Positions 42,683 through 50,727 of a DNA stretch of 64,000 bases are shown one piece after another. The notes beneath the pieces were generated by a model. The model did not search any database, was not told the DNA's origin, and saw only the letters and a program-made list of their open reading frames with translations. Each line of letters opens with the position of its first letter. Position 1 is the first letter of the stretch. Both the position numbers and the translations under genes were made by a program. Source of the DNA: Sinorhizobium psoraleae (GTDB lineage Bacteria; Pseudomonadota; Alphaproteobacteria; Rhizobiales; Rhizobiaceae); the NCBI RefSeq assembly GCF_013283645.1, contig NZ_JABEKV010000001.1:1356577-1420576 (forward strand). The letters are read 5' to 3'.

Positions 42683-44341
42683 ATGCCCAAGCCCAATCCC
42701 CGTCATCCGAACTTTCCGATTCCCGGCGGGCCGGGCCTGCGTGCCAAGGGCTGGCGGCAGGAAGCGCTGCTGCGGCTTCTCGAAAACGTCCTTTCCGTCG
42801 GGGAGGATCCGGACAATCTCGTCGTCTACGCCGCCCTCGGCAAGGCCGCGCGCAACTGGCCGTCCCATCGGGCCATCGTCAAGACGCTCACCGAGATGGA
42901 CGAGGACCAGACGCTGGTCATCCAGTCGGGCAAGCCGGTCGGTCTGTTGAGAACCCATGCCAAGGCGCCGCTCGTCATCATGGCGAATTGCAACATCGTC
43001 GGCCAATGGGCCAAAGCCGAGGTCTTCTATGAGCTGCAGCGAAAGGGGCTGATCTGCTGGGGTGGGCTGACGGCAGGCGCCTGGCAATATATTGGCAGCC
43101 AGGGGGTGATCCAGGGCACCTATGAGATCTTCATGCGGATTGCCGAGCGCCGCTTCGGCGGCGATCTTTCCGGACGTTTCGTGCTGACCGCCGGGCTCGG
43201 CGGCATGGGTGGCGCACAGCCGCTTGCCGGCCGCATGGCGGGGGCCGCCATCCTCTGCGTCGATATCGATCCGGAACGCGCAAAGAAGCGCCAGCAGGTC
43301 GGCTATCTTCAGGAGATCGCGCCTGACCTCGACGCGGCGCTCGCGATGATCGACGCGGCGGTCAGGGAGAAAAAAGCCCTCTCGGTCGGGCTCGTCGGTA
43401 ATGCCGCCGAGATCTATCCGGAGATCGCCCGGCGCGGTGTCGTTCCCGACGTGGTGACCGACCAGACCTCTGCGCATGATCTCGTCTACGGCTACGTGCC
43501 GAAGGGGATGAGTCTCGACCAGGTGCGGTCGCTGCGCGAAGACGGACAGGGCCAGCTGATGGCGGCAAGCCGCGCGTCGATCGTCGAGCACGTGAAGGCG
43601 ATGCTCGATTTTCAGAGAAAGGGCGCCGAGGTCTTCGACAACGGCAACCTGATCCGCACGCAGGCGCGGGAAGGGGGTGTTGCCAACGCCTTCGACATCC
43701 CGATCTTCGCCGAAGCATATCTCCGTCCGCTTTTTGCCCGCGCCATCGGCCCGTTCCGCTGGATGGCGCTTTCCGGCGAGGAGAGCGACATCGCGCGGAT
43801 CGACGACCTGCTCCTCGAAATGTTCCCGGAAAACCGGATCATCACCAACTGGATCCGGCTCGCGCGGCAGCATATCCCTTTCGAGGGGCTGCCGGCGCGC
43901 ATTGCCTGGCTCGGCCATGGCGAACGCACCGCGCTCGCGCGGAGCGTCAATCAACTGGTCGCCAGCGGTGAACTCAAGGGGCCGATCGCGTTTTCGCGCG
44001 ATCACCTCGATGCCGGCGCGATGGCGCATCCGAACATCATGACGGAGCGGATGAGGGATGGCTCGGACGCGATCGCCGATTGGCCGCTCCTCGACGCCAT
44101 GCTGCTCTGCTCCTCGATGGCCGACCTTGTCGTCGTCCATTCTGGCGGCGGTGGCTATGCCGGTTACATGACGAGCTGCGGCGTGACGGTCGTTGCCGAC
44201 GGCACGAAGGCGGCCGACGAAAGGCTCGACCACGCGCTGACCAACGACACGTCGCTAGGGGTCATCCGTTATGCCGATGCCGGCTATGACGAGAGTTTCG
44301 AGGAGATCGCCAGCAAGGGCATCGGCCACGTGCGGGTGTGA
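42683..44341 (+). CDS. Urocanase-family hydratase lacking the signature cysteine; probable thiourocanate hydratase
   Basis: A 552-residue urocanase-fold protein with the NAD-binding stretch LGGMGGAQPLAGRMAGAA, WGGLTAGAWQYIGSQG, DQTSAHDLVYGYVPKG and RDHLDAGAMAHPN. In urocanases the signature F-Q-G-L-P-A-R-I-C-W holds a conserved active-site-region Cys (Cys410 in Pseudomonas putida). Here it reads FEGLPARIAW, with Ala408 (codon 43904-43906). With an MIO-less lyase upstream and hydantoin enzymes in the operon, hydration of thiourocanate rather than urocanate is likely. The ATG at 42683 has AAAGGA upstream; longer frames read through the RIME repeat. No hutI gene is present. Confidence 0.83.
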   Translation: MPKPNPRHPNFPIPGGPGLRAKGWRQEALLRLLENVLSVGEDPDNLVVYAALGKAARNWPSHRAIVKTLTEMDEDQTLVIQSGKPVGLLRTHAKAPLVIMANCNIVGQWAKAEVFYELQRKGLICWGGLTAGAWQYIGSQGVIQGTYEIFMRIAERRFGGDLSGRFVLTAGLGGMGGAQPLAGRMAGAAILCVDIDPERAKKRQQVGYLQEIAPDLDAALAMIDAAVREKKALSVGLVGNAAEIYPEIARRGVVPDVVTDQTSAHDLVYGYVPKGMSLDQVRSLREDGQGQLMAASRASIVEHVKAMLDFQRKGAEVFDNGNLIRTQAREGGVANAFDIPIFAEAYLRPLFARAIGPFRWMALSGEESDIARIDDLLLEMFPENRIITNWIRLARQHIPFEGLPARIAWLGHGERTALARSVNQLVASGELKGPIAFSRDHLDAGAMAHPNIMTERMRDGSDAIADWPLLDAMLLCSSMADLVVVHSGGGGYAGYMTSCGVTVVADGTKAADERLDHALTNDTSLGVIRYADAGYDESFEEIASKGIGHVRV

Positions 44342-44371
44342 GGGCCTCCGCAACATGCCGGCCCTCACCCC

Positions 44372-44497
44372 TCTGCTTATCACAGGGATCCAGCGGCGCC
44401 GCGTCGGCGGCGCGGGAGGCTCTGTCCTGTCCTGCAGCAAGTCATTCACGGCGCGGACGCGCCGTGGCTGGATTCCTGTGACAAGCACAGGAATGAG
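44372..44497. repeat. Dispersed inverted-repeat element between convergent genes
   Basis: TCACAGGGATCCAG at 44380-44393 and CTGGATTCCTGTGA at 44468-44481 are inverted copies (13 of 14). GC-rich stems such as CGGCGCGGACGCGCCG lie between, and a second CACAGGAATGAGG half follows. It resembles another widespread rhizobial intergenic repeat and may serve as a bidirectional terminator. Confidence 0.65.
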
Positions 44498-44581
44498 GAG
44501 GGGGCGGGCGGCCACGTTGCCCCATTTCAGGCCTCGCCAGCGGCATCGGAGCGATGGGCTGTAGCCGTGTGCGTCTGAAAA

Positions 44582-45343
44582 TCAGACCACAGTCTCCCCG
44601 CCATCGACCACCAGAATCTGCCCGGTCATGTAGGACGAGCGGTCGGAGACCAGGAAGAGGATCGACTCGGCAATTTCGTCGACGCTTGCCCATCGGCCGA
44701 GCGGCACCTTCTCGCGGATATAGGCCTCGATGGCACTCCGTCCGCCCATCTGGGCGATGAAAGGTTCGTTGAAGGGCGTATCCACCCAGCCGGGGCAGAG
44801 CGCGTTCACCCTGATACCGTATTTCGCATAGTCGCCGGCCATCTGCCGCGTCATGGCGATGACGGCGTGTTTGGTCGTCGTATAGGCGATCATCTCGCGA
44901 TCGTAGAGCACGCCGGAGGAAGAGGACGTATTGACGATCACGCCGCTGCCAGCCGCCTTCATCGACGGCATGACGAGGCGGGCGGCCATGAAGTGGGCGC
45001 GGACATTGAGGCTCCAGGAGCGGTCGAAGCCTGCCACTTCGACTCCTTCAAGGTCGCCGGCTACCTGCGCGCCGGCATGATTATGCAGGATGTCGATGCC
45101 GCCGTGGCGGTAGAGAATGTCGGCGATGCCGTCCGATAGCGCCACGTCGTCGGTGACGTCCAATGGGAGCGCCTCGGCGCTGCCTCCCTTTGCTGCGATC
45201 GCCCCGACCGTTGCTTCCGCGGCCTTCCGGCTGCGGTCGACGACAATCACATGGGCGCCTTCGCGCGCCATGATGGCGGCGCCCGCCTGACCGATGCCGG
45301 AGCCTGCTCCGGTGACGACCGCGACCCGGTCTTTCAGGATCAT
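44582..45343 (-). CDS. SDR-family NAD(P)-dependent oxidoreductase
   Basis: A 253-residue classical short-chain dehydrogenase: TGAGSGIGQ (cofactor), NHAG in place of NNAG, Ser and Y-x3-K in NTSSSSGVLYDREMIAYTTTK, and PGWVDTPF. It is the last gene of the minus-strand operon with the Pot-type transporter, 4 bp after the permease stop, so it may act on the imported compound or its product. The substrate alcohol is unknown. Confidence 0.87.
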   Translation of the reverse strand: MILKDRVAVVTGAGSGIGQAGAAIMAREGAHVIVVDRSRKAAEATVGAIAAKGGSAEALPLDVTDDVALSDGIADILYRHGGIDILHNHAGAQVAGDLEGVEVAGFDRSWSLNVRAHFMAARLVMPSMKAAGSGVIVNTSSSSGVLYDREMIAYTTTKHAVIAMTRQMAGDYAKYGIRVNALCPGWVDTPFNEPFIAQMGGRSAIEAYIREKVPLGRWASVDEIAESILFLVSDRSSYMTGQILVVDGGETVV

Positions 45344-45347
45344 TGTT

Positions 45348-46166
45348 TCACTCCCCGGATTTGCTTTTCTTTTCGCGCATCAGAAGGCGCGCTGTCAGGA
45401 TCAGGAGCAGCGAGGCGACCAGAACCAGGGTCGCGATCGCATTGATTTCCGGCGTCACGCCGCGGCGGATCGAGGCGAAGACATAGATCGGCAGGGTCGT
45501 CTTCGAACCCGCGACGAAGAAGGCGATGATGAAATCGTCGAAGGAGAAGGTGAAGGCGAGCAGGAAGCCGGCGAGGATCGACGGCAGGATCTGCGGCAGC
45601 ACAATCAGGCGGAAGGTGGTGAGTGGCGTCGCGTAGAGGTCGCTCGACGCCTCGACGATGTCGCGGCCTAGGCTCGCGATCCGCGCCTTGACGATCATGG
45701 TCACCAGCGCCATCGAGAAGAGACCGTGGGCGGCGATGATCGAGCCGTAGCCGAGACCGAGCTGCGGTGGCCGATTGCCCGGCCAGATCGTCGCGAGGGC
45801 GGGATTGACGAAGGAGAAGACGGCGACCAACGCAACCAGCGTGGCAATGCCGATGACCACGCCTGGCACAACGATCGCCGCAGCGAACAGGGCATCGAAG
45901 ACGGCGCGTGTGCGCGGCCCGAGCCGCTCCATGCCGAGTGCTGCCATGGTGCCGAAGATGGCGGCGAGCGCAGCACTCGTAAAGGCGATCATCAGGCTGT
46001 TTTGCAGGGCTGCGACCAGGAACGTATTGCCGAGGGCCTTGCCATACCAGGCTGTCGAGAAGCCGGTGAACTCGCTCGCATTGCGGCCGGCATTGAAGGA
46101 GAACAGCACGACCGGCGCGATCGGCGCGTAGAGAAAGAGATAGACGGAGAAGACGAAGGCGCGCAT
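45348..46166 (-). CDS. ABC transporter permease, PotC-like
   Basis: A 272-residue permease with a leading helix (FVFSVYLFLYAPIAPVVLF) and EAA loop EASSDLYATPLTTFRLIVLP. The ATG overlaps the PotB-like stop (ATGA). It forms the channel with that permease in a binding protein/ATPase/permease/SDR operon of the spermidine/putrescine-betaine class. Substrate undetermined. Confidence 0.88.
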   Translation of the reverse strand: MRAFVFSVYLFLYAPIAPVVLFSFNAGRNASEFTGFSTAWYGKALGNTFLVAALQNSLMIAFTSAALAAIFGTMAALGMERLGPRTRAVFDALFAAAIVVPGVVIGIATLVALVAVFSFVNPALATIWPGNRPPQLGLGYGSIIAAHGLFSMALVTMIVKARIASLGRDIVEASSDLYATPLTTFRLIVLPQILPSILAGFLLAFTFSFDDFIIAFFVAGSKTTLPIYVFASIRRGVTPEINAIATLVLVASLLLILTARLLMREKKSKSGE

Positions 46167-47032
46167 CAGACGAGATCCACCTGTCTTGTGCCGGCGACTT
46201 TCCAGGCGATCCGCATCGCCACCATCAGCACCACGACGACCACGGCGACGAGCGTGACGGCGATCGCGGACCCGAAAGGCCAGTTGCGCGATTGCAGGAA
46301 GAGGTCGACCAGCGCATTACCGATGAAGAAGACCTTGCCGCCGCCGAGGAGCTGCGGGATCAGGTATTCGCCAAGGAGCAGGATGGTGACGAGCGCGACT
46401 CCGGTCATCACGCCCGGCAGGGAGAGCGGCAGCGTGACGCCGAGGAAGGTGGAGACCGGTCTGCCGCCAAGATCGGCGGAGGCCTCGAGCAGCCGGCGGT
46501 CGAGCTTTTCCAGGCTTACATAAATCGGCATGATCATCAGCGGCAGATAGCCGTAAACGATGCCGAGCAGCACGGCGCCTGGCGTGTTCAGCATACGAAC
46601 ATCCTCGATGCCGATCATCGAGAGGAGATTGGGGATGCCGCGCGAACCGAGGATGTACATCCATGCGTAGGTGCGCACGAGCAGGCTCGTCCAGAACGGC
46701 ACGACCACAAGCGAAACGAGGATGAGGCGATAGCGCGGGTTCGCCTTGACGGCGAGGTAATAGGCGACGGGGTAGGCGACCAGCAGGCAGAGCAGGGCGC
46801 CGGCGGGCGCCAGCACCAGCGTATTCCAGAAGGCTGCCGCCCGCGTTGGCAGGTTGGCGAACTGCGCGAAGGTGAAGGCGGCCTGGTAACCACCCTCCGG
46901 TGCGCGCTCGCCGAAGGCAAAGACCAGCATGGCGATGAAGGGGAGTACGAGAAAGACCGAAAGCCACGCCGCCGCCGGCGCCACCAGCGCCGCCGTCACC
47001 AGGTTTCTCTTCGTGTTCATTGCCGCTTGCAT
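46166..47032 (-). CDS. ABC transporter permease, PotB-like
   Basis: A 288-residue permease starting MQAAMNTKRNLVTAALVAPA, with EAA loop EASADLGGRPVSTFLGVTLP. The frame is open into the RIME repeat upstream, so that extension is discarded. Starts at 47032 and 47020 are both weakly supported by ribosome sites. It pairs with the PotC-like permease. Confidence 0.86.
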   Translation of the reverse strand: MQAAMNTKRNLVTAALVAPAAAWLSVFLVLPFIAMLVFAFGERAPEGGYQAAFTFAQFANLPTRAAAFWNTLVLAPAGALLCLLVAYPVAYYLAVKANPRYRLILVSLVVVPFWTSLLVRTYAWMYILGSRGIPNLLSMIGIEDVRMLNTPGAVLLGIVYGYLPLMIMPIYVSLEKLDRRLLEASADLGGRPVSTFLGVTLPLSLPGVMTGVALVTILLLGEYLIPQLLGGGKVFFIGNALVDLFLQSRNWPFGSAIAVTLVAVVVVVLMVAMRIAWKVAGTRQVDLV

Positions 47033-47063
47033 GAGATCCGGTCCGTCAGAATGCACTTGAAAG

Positions 47064-47225
47064 CCCCTCATCCGGCCTGCCGGCCACCTTCTCCCCGCAA
47101 GCGGGGCGAAGGGGACTCGTCGCGCCGCTTCGTTTCCTCTCGTCGCTGGCGTGAAGAGGGCTCTCGCGGCTTGTCCCTTCTCCCCGTCAGAACGGGGAGA
47201 AGGTCGCGGCAGCGGGATGAGGGGC
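47064..47225. repeat. RIME-type repeat (copy 7, two facing halves) inside an ABC operon
   Basis: Starts CCCCTCATCCGGCCTGCCGG and ends with the inverted CGCGGCAGCGGGATGAGGGG. Both ends are versions of the same half facing each other, unlike copies 2 and 6. It lies between the binding-protein and permease genes. Confidence 0.85.
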
Positions 47226-47244
47226 AAACGCGCCCTATTCTCGC

Positions 47245-48405
47245 TCACGCCGACTTGAAGCGCGCCATCAGCTCGGCGCGGCCAGGGTCGGTCAACGTCA
47301 CGGCGGCGCCAAATTCGAGCGGGGTCAGCGCCGCTTCGTCCGGATAGACGATCTTGTTCGAGGTTACCTCGGCCGGCAGCAGCTTCAGGACGCGACTGTC
47401 GGTCGTCGGTGCGCCGTTGGCGATGTGTTCCTTGACGGCGTTTTCCGGCGTCATCAGGTAGTTGAGCAGCGCATAGCCGGCGGCCTTGTTGGCGGCGCTC
47501 TTCGGGATGGCATAGAAATCCGACCAGATCTCGCCGCCGTCCTTGCCGAGCACGAACTGAATTTCCGGCATGTCACGGTTGAGCTGGGCGCCGTCATTGG
47601 TCCAGCACATGGTCATCCAGGCGTCGGTCGCGCGCATCGACGGCTGGTAATCGCTGTTGATCGCATAAAGATGCGGCTTCACCTTGATCAGGAGTTCCTC
47701 GGCCTTGGCAAGTTCGTCCGGCTTGACGGAGTTGAAGGAGTAGCCGAGCGAAACGAGCGCATTGCCGATAGTGGTGAGCTGGTAGTCGTGCACCATGGCG
47801 CGGCCGTCCGCCTCGGTCATCGCCACTTCGAAGAACTCCTTCCAGCTCGTGACCGGCGCCTTGATCTTGGAAGAGTTCACCGCGATGCCGGTCGTGCCCC
47901 AGTTCTTCGGCACGGCATAGGTCTTGCCGTCGACGATGCCTTCGTTGGTGAAGCGCGCGGTCTCGGTCGAGGCGTCATAGTTCGGCAGTTTCGACATATC
48001 GAGCTCATCGATGAGGCCGAGCTTCACATAGGTCGAAATCGTGTAGTTCGTCGGCACGAAGAGATCCCAGCCGGTGCCGCCCGCCTGGAGCTTCGCCAGC
48101 ATTTCCTCGTTCGAGCCGAAGACATTGACCTCGACGGCAACGCCGGTCGCGGCCGTAAAGGCCTCGAAGGTGGCGGGATCGTGGTAGTTCGGCCAGGTCG
48201 CGATCGACATCTGCGTGCCGAGATCGCCGGCGAAGGCGGTGGAATTGAAGAGGCCGGGCTGGCGCGCGAAGACGGCGGTCGCAAGGCCGAGGCCGGTGAC
48301 GCCGAGGAAGTGCCGGCGGGTGACCGAACCGCGCTTCAGACGCATCAACTCGTCGGCAAGCTTGTCGGCGGTAACCGGGGCATTCTCTCTGTACCACTTG
48401 GTCAT
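47245..48405 (-). CDS. ABC transporter periplasmic binding protein, PotD/PotF-like, Tat-exported
   Basis: A 386-residue family 1 binding protein with a twin-arginine signal (TRRHFLGVTGLGLATAVFA) and mature start resembling the polyamine binders (MSIATWPNYHDPATFEAFTA). Further motifs are WDLFVPTNYTISTYVK and VPKNWGTTGIAVNSSK. It would bind a cationic amine or betaine in the periplasm. Second gene of the operon after the ATPase; followed by a RIME repeat. Because the operon ends convergent with the ergothionase-like operon, ergothioneine uptake is a testable but unsupported idea. Confidence 0.86.
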   Translation of the reverse strand: MTKWYRENAPVTADKLADELMRLKRGSVTRRHFLGVTGLGLATAVFARQPGLFNSTAFAGDLGTQMSIATWPNYHDPATFEAFTAATGVAVEVNVFGSNEEMLAKLQAGGTGWDLFVPTNYTISTYVKLGLIDELDMSKLPNYDASTETARFTNEGIVDGKTYAVPKNWGTTGIAVNSSKIKAPVTSWKEFFEVAMTEADGRAMVHDYQLTTIGNALVSLGYSFNSVKPDELAKAEELLIKVKPHLYAINSDYQPSMRATDAWMTMCWTNDGAQLNRDMPEIQFVLGKDGGEIWSDFYAIPKSAANKAAGYALLNYLMTPENAVKEHIANGAPTTDSRVLKLLPAEVTSNKIVYPDEAALTPLEFGAAVTLTDPGRAELMARFKSA

Positions 48406-48456
48406 GATGCTGTTCCCTTATCGTTGACGTGCAGTGATGGCAGCAGATCCGGCAGC

Positions 48457-49536
48457 TCAGGCCGGGAAGACGTGAAGCGCGTTCGGGTCGAAGGCGAGCC
48501 CGATTCTTTCGCCGGGTTCCGCGAGATCGTTTTCGTTGAGGCTCCGGCGGTCGGCAGTCACCAGAAAGTCGCCGAGGCCATCGACCTCAATCGAGTATTC
48601 AACCGACGAGCCCAGGAAGATGCGGTGCGTCACGGTGCCTTGAAGCGTCGCTCTCCCATTGCGGACGAGGCTGATCGCTTCCGGGCGGAGTGCAACCATG
48701 GCCGCGCCGAGCGTACCGTTTGCGCTCGCTGGTTTCGCAAGGCCGACGCCGTTCGCCAGCCGGATCGAATTCGTGCCGGCGTCAATGGTGGCGGCAATGC
48801 GGTTGGTCTTGCCGACGAAGTCGGCGACGAAGAGGCTCGCCGGGCGGTCGTATATCTCCTCCGGCGGGCCGATCTGGACGATCCGGCCGGTGCTCATGAC
48901 GCAGACGAGATCACTCATCGACAGCGCCTCTTCCTGATCATGGGTGACCAGCACGAAGGTGATGCCGAGTTCACGTTGTAGGCTCTGGAGCTCGATCTGC
49001 ATGGCCGTCCGCAGCTTCTTGTCGAGAGCGGCTAGCGGTTCGTCGAGGAGCAGCACCTTCGGCTTGTTGACGATGGCGCGGGCGAGCGCCACGCGCTGCT
49101 GCTGTCCGCCTGACATTTCGTGAATGCGGCGCTTGCCGAAGCCGCCGAGGCGGACCATCTCCAGCGCCTCCTGCGCCCGGCGGGCAATTTCGGCGGCGGC
49201 GATGCGCGGGCGCATCTGCTTCAAGCCATAGGCGACGTTCTGTTCGACATCGAGGTGCGGGAACAGCGCATATTGCTGGAACACCATGTTGACCGGCCGC
49301 CGATAGGCAGGCACGCCGTTCATCGGATGACCGCCGATAAAGACCGTGCCCTCGCTCGGTTGCTCGAAGCCGCCGATCATGCGCAGGCATGTCGTCTTGC
49401 CGCAGCCGGAGGGGCCAAGCAGCGCAACGAACGCACCCTTTGGTACAGCGAGGTTGATGTCCGATACGGCCGTGACGCTGCCATAGCGTTTGGCGACCGA
49501 ACGGAATTCGATGTCGTTCGTCGAAGCGGATGTCAC
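48457..49536 (-). CDS. ABC transporter ATPase, PotA-like
   Basis: A 359-residue ATPase with Walker A GPSGCGKTT, Q-loop VFQQYALFPHL, signature MSGGQQQRVALARA, Walker B LLLDEPLAALD, switch LVTHDQEEALS and a C-terminal TOBE region. First gene of the transporter operon. Start is GTG at 49536 with AGGGAAC upstream. It is divergent from the LuxR gene; the intergenic region holds TATACCCC repeats. Confidence 0.9.
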   Translation of the reverse strand: MTSASTNDIEFRSVAKRYGSVTAVSDINLAVPKGAFVALLGPSGCGKTTCLRMIGGFEQPSEGTVFIGGHPMNGVPAYRRPVNMVFQQYALFPHLDVEQNVAYGLKQMRPRIAAAEIARRAQEALEMVRLGGFGKRRIHEMSGGQQQRVALARAIVNKPKVLLLDEPLAALDKKLRTAMQIELQSLQRELGITFVLVTHDQEEALSMSDLVCVMSTGRIVQIGPPEEIYDRPASLFVADFVGKTNRIAATIDAGTNSIRLANGVGLAKPASANGTLGAAMVALRPEAISLVRNGRATLQGTVTHRIFLGSSVEYSIEVDGLGDFLVTADRRSLNENDLAEPGERIGLAFDPNALHVFPA

Positions 49537-49634
49537 GTTTGTTCCCTGCGGTTATCTTTGGAGATCGCTTGCGGTTCTTACGCCGCTTCTTCCCGCCGCT
49601 ATTACCATGCAGCCTAGTCAAAGGCGGCCGCGCC

Positions 49635-49693
49635 GGTATATACCCCAAGAGAGGTATTTCAACCCGGATTGCCCTGTGGAAGGAGTATACCCC
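49635..49693. promoter_or_regulatory. Repeated TATACCCC elements in the LuxR/ABC intergenic region
   Basis: GGTATATACC (a perfect 10-bp palindrome, 49635-49644) followed by CC, and GTATACCCC at 49685-49693, with a weaker GGTATTTC between. The shared TATACCCC half-site near both divergent promoters suggests an operator, possibly for the LuxR-type protein. No known motif was matched. Confidence 0.4.
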
Positions 49694-49722
49694 GAAGCGG
49701 GAAAATCGGCCGGGAGCGCGAT

Positions 49723-50524
49723 TTGAGTATCGACCTCGATGGACTTTTTCAGGCACTCGCACCCTTGATCGACGGTATGCCGATGGACGATGGGGCCGTC
49801 GGCGGCGCATTTCGCCGGCTGATGTCGACGCTGATGAATTTCGACTATGTCGTCGTCTTCGCCTATCGCGGCAAGGAGCGCCCGATCGATCTCTACAGCA
49901 CCTTCGACGCGAAGGACCATGTCCTCTTCGTCAGCCTCTATCAGGCCGGGCCCTATCTGCTCGATCCTCTATCATGCCGCATGCGCACCGAAGCCCGGCG
50001 TCTGGCGGATGCGGGAGCTTGCGCCCGATCGATTCTTCTCCAGCGAATACTATCGGACCTACTATGTTCAGACAGGGCTCGCGGAGGAGATCGGCTTCTT
50101 TGTGCCGATCAGCGATCAGATCACCGTCGTTCTCTCGCTGATGCGGCGCGAGGCGACCGGCACCTTCAGCGCGGCGGAATTCGCGCTTCTCAAGAAGGCC
50201 GAGCCGCTGGTGGCGGCGCTGGTGCGCCACCACTGGGCCGATCTCGGCCGCCGCTTCGACGCGGCGCTGGCAAAAACGGGACGGAGCCGCCGCAAAGCGT
50301 CGCATCCGCCCGCCGATGGCGTCTGGCAACATCTGAACCTGACGGAAAGGGAGGCTGCGATCATTGAGCTGGTGCTCCAGGGGCATTCGTCGGAATCGAT
50401 CGGCCTCAAGCTCGGCATCTCGACCGGAACGGTCAAGGTTCACCGGCGCAATGTCTATCGCAAGCTAGGCATCTCCTCGCAGACCCAGCTTCTTTCGCTC
50501 TACATCAAGAATCTCGGCCATTGA
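49723..50524 (+). pseudogene. LuxR-family transcriptional regulator split by a frameshift
   Basis: The N-terminal part (LSIDLDGLFQALAPLIDGMP to QAGPYLLDPL) reads in one frame from a TTG with GGGAG upstream. The rest (YHAACAPKPGVWRMRELAPD to the end) continues in the +1 frame. The switch is near 49966-49972 (GATCCTCTATCATG), as if two bases were lost or one gained. The C-terminus has a normal LuxR HTH (LTEREAAIIELVLQGHSSES, LGISTGTVKVHRRNVYRKLG). Together they make one ~265-residue regulator with an N-terminal sensory domain. Either a real inactivating mutation or a sequencing error. It is divergent from the Pot-type operon and was likely its regulator. Confidence 0.75.
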
Positions 50525-50621
50525 GGCGTTACACGCGTTTCGACGCCATTTCAAATGTGCGGCCTTGACTGGTTTCCGATGAATAATTGAGGATGGTCGC
50601 ATTCCCTTCTGCTGTCTCCTC

Positions 50622-50709
50622 GAATCGGAGCCGATTTAAGGAAGAAACATGCAGTAATTCAAAGTGCTACAGCGAACTTTGTGCGTCTGAAAGATGCGCG
50701 GCGCCGTAG
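50622..50709. repeat. Dispersed nested-stem repeat (copy c)
   Basis: GAATCGGAGCCGATTTAAGG, AACATGCAGTAATTCAAAGT, GCTACAGCGAACTTTGTGCG, then TCTGAAAGATGCGCGGCGCCGTAG. Opposite orientation to copies a and b. It lies between the LuxR gene and ltrA-like gene, ending 18 bp before the latter's start, so it forms part of its leader or blocks readthrough. Confidence 0.8.
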
Positions 50710-50727
50710 AAAAGCCGGAGCGCTTCA

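Noticed and set aside
716-47225. CRISPR-like array from the repeated palindromes
   Set aside because: Copies are scattered over tens of kilobases in both orientations, with internal hairpins and no regular spacers or cas genes.
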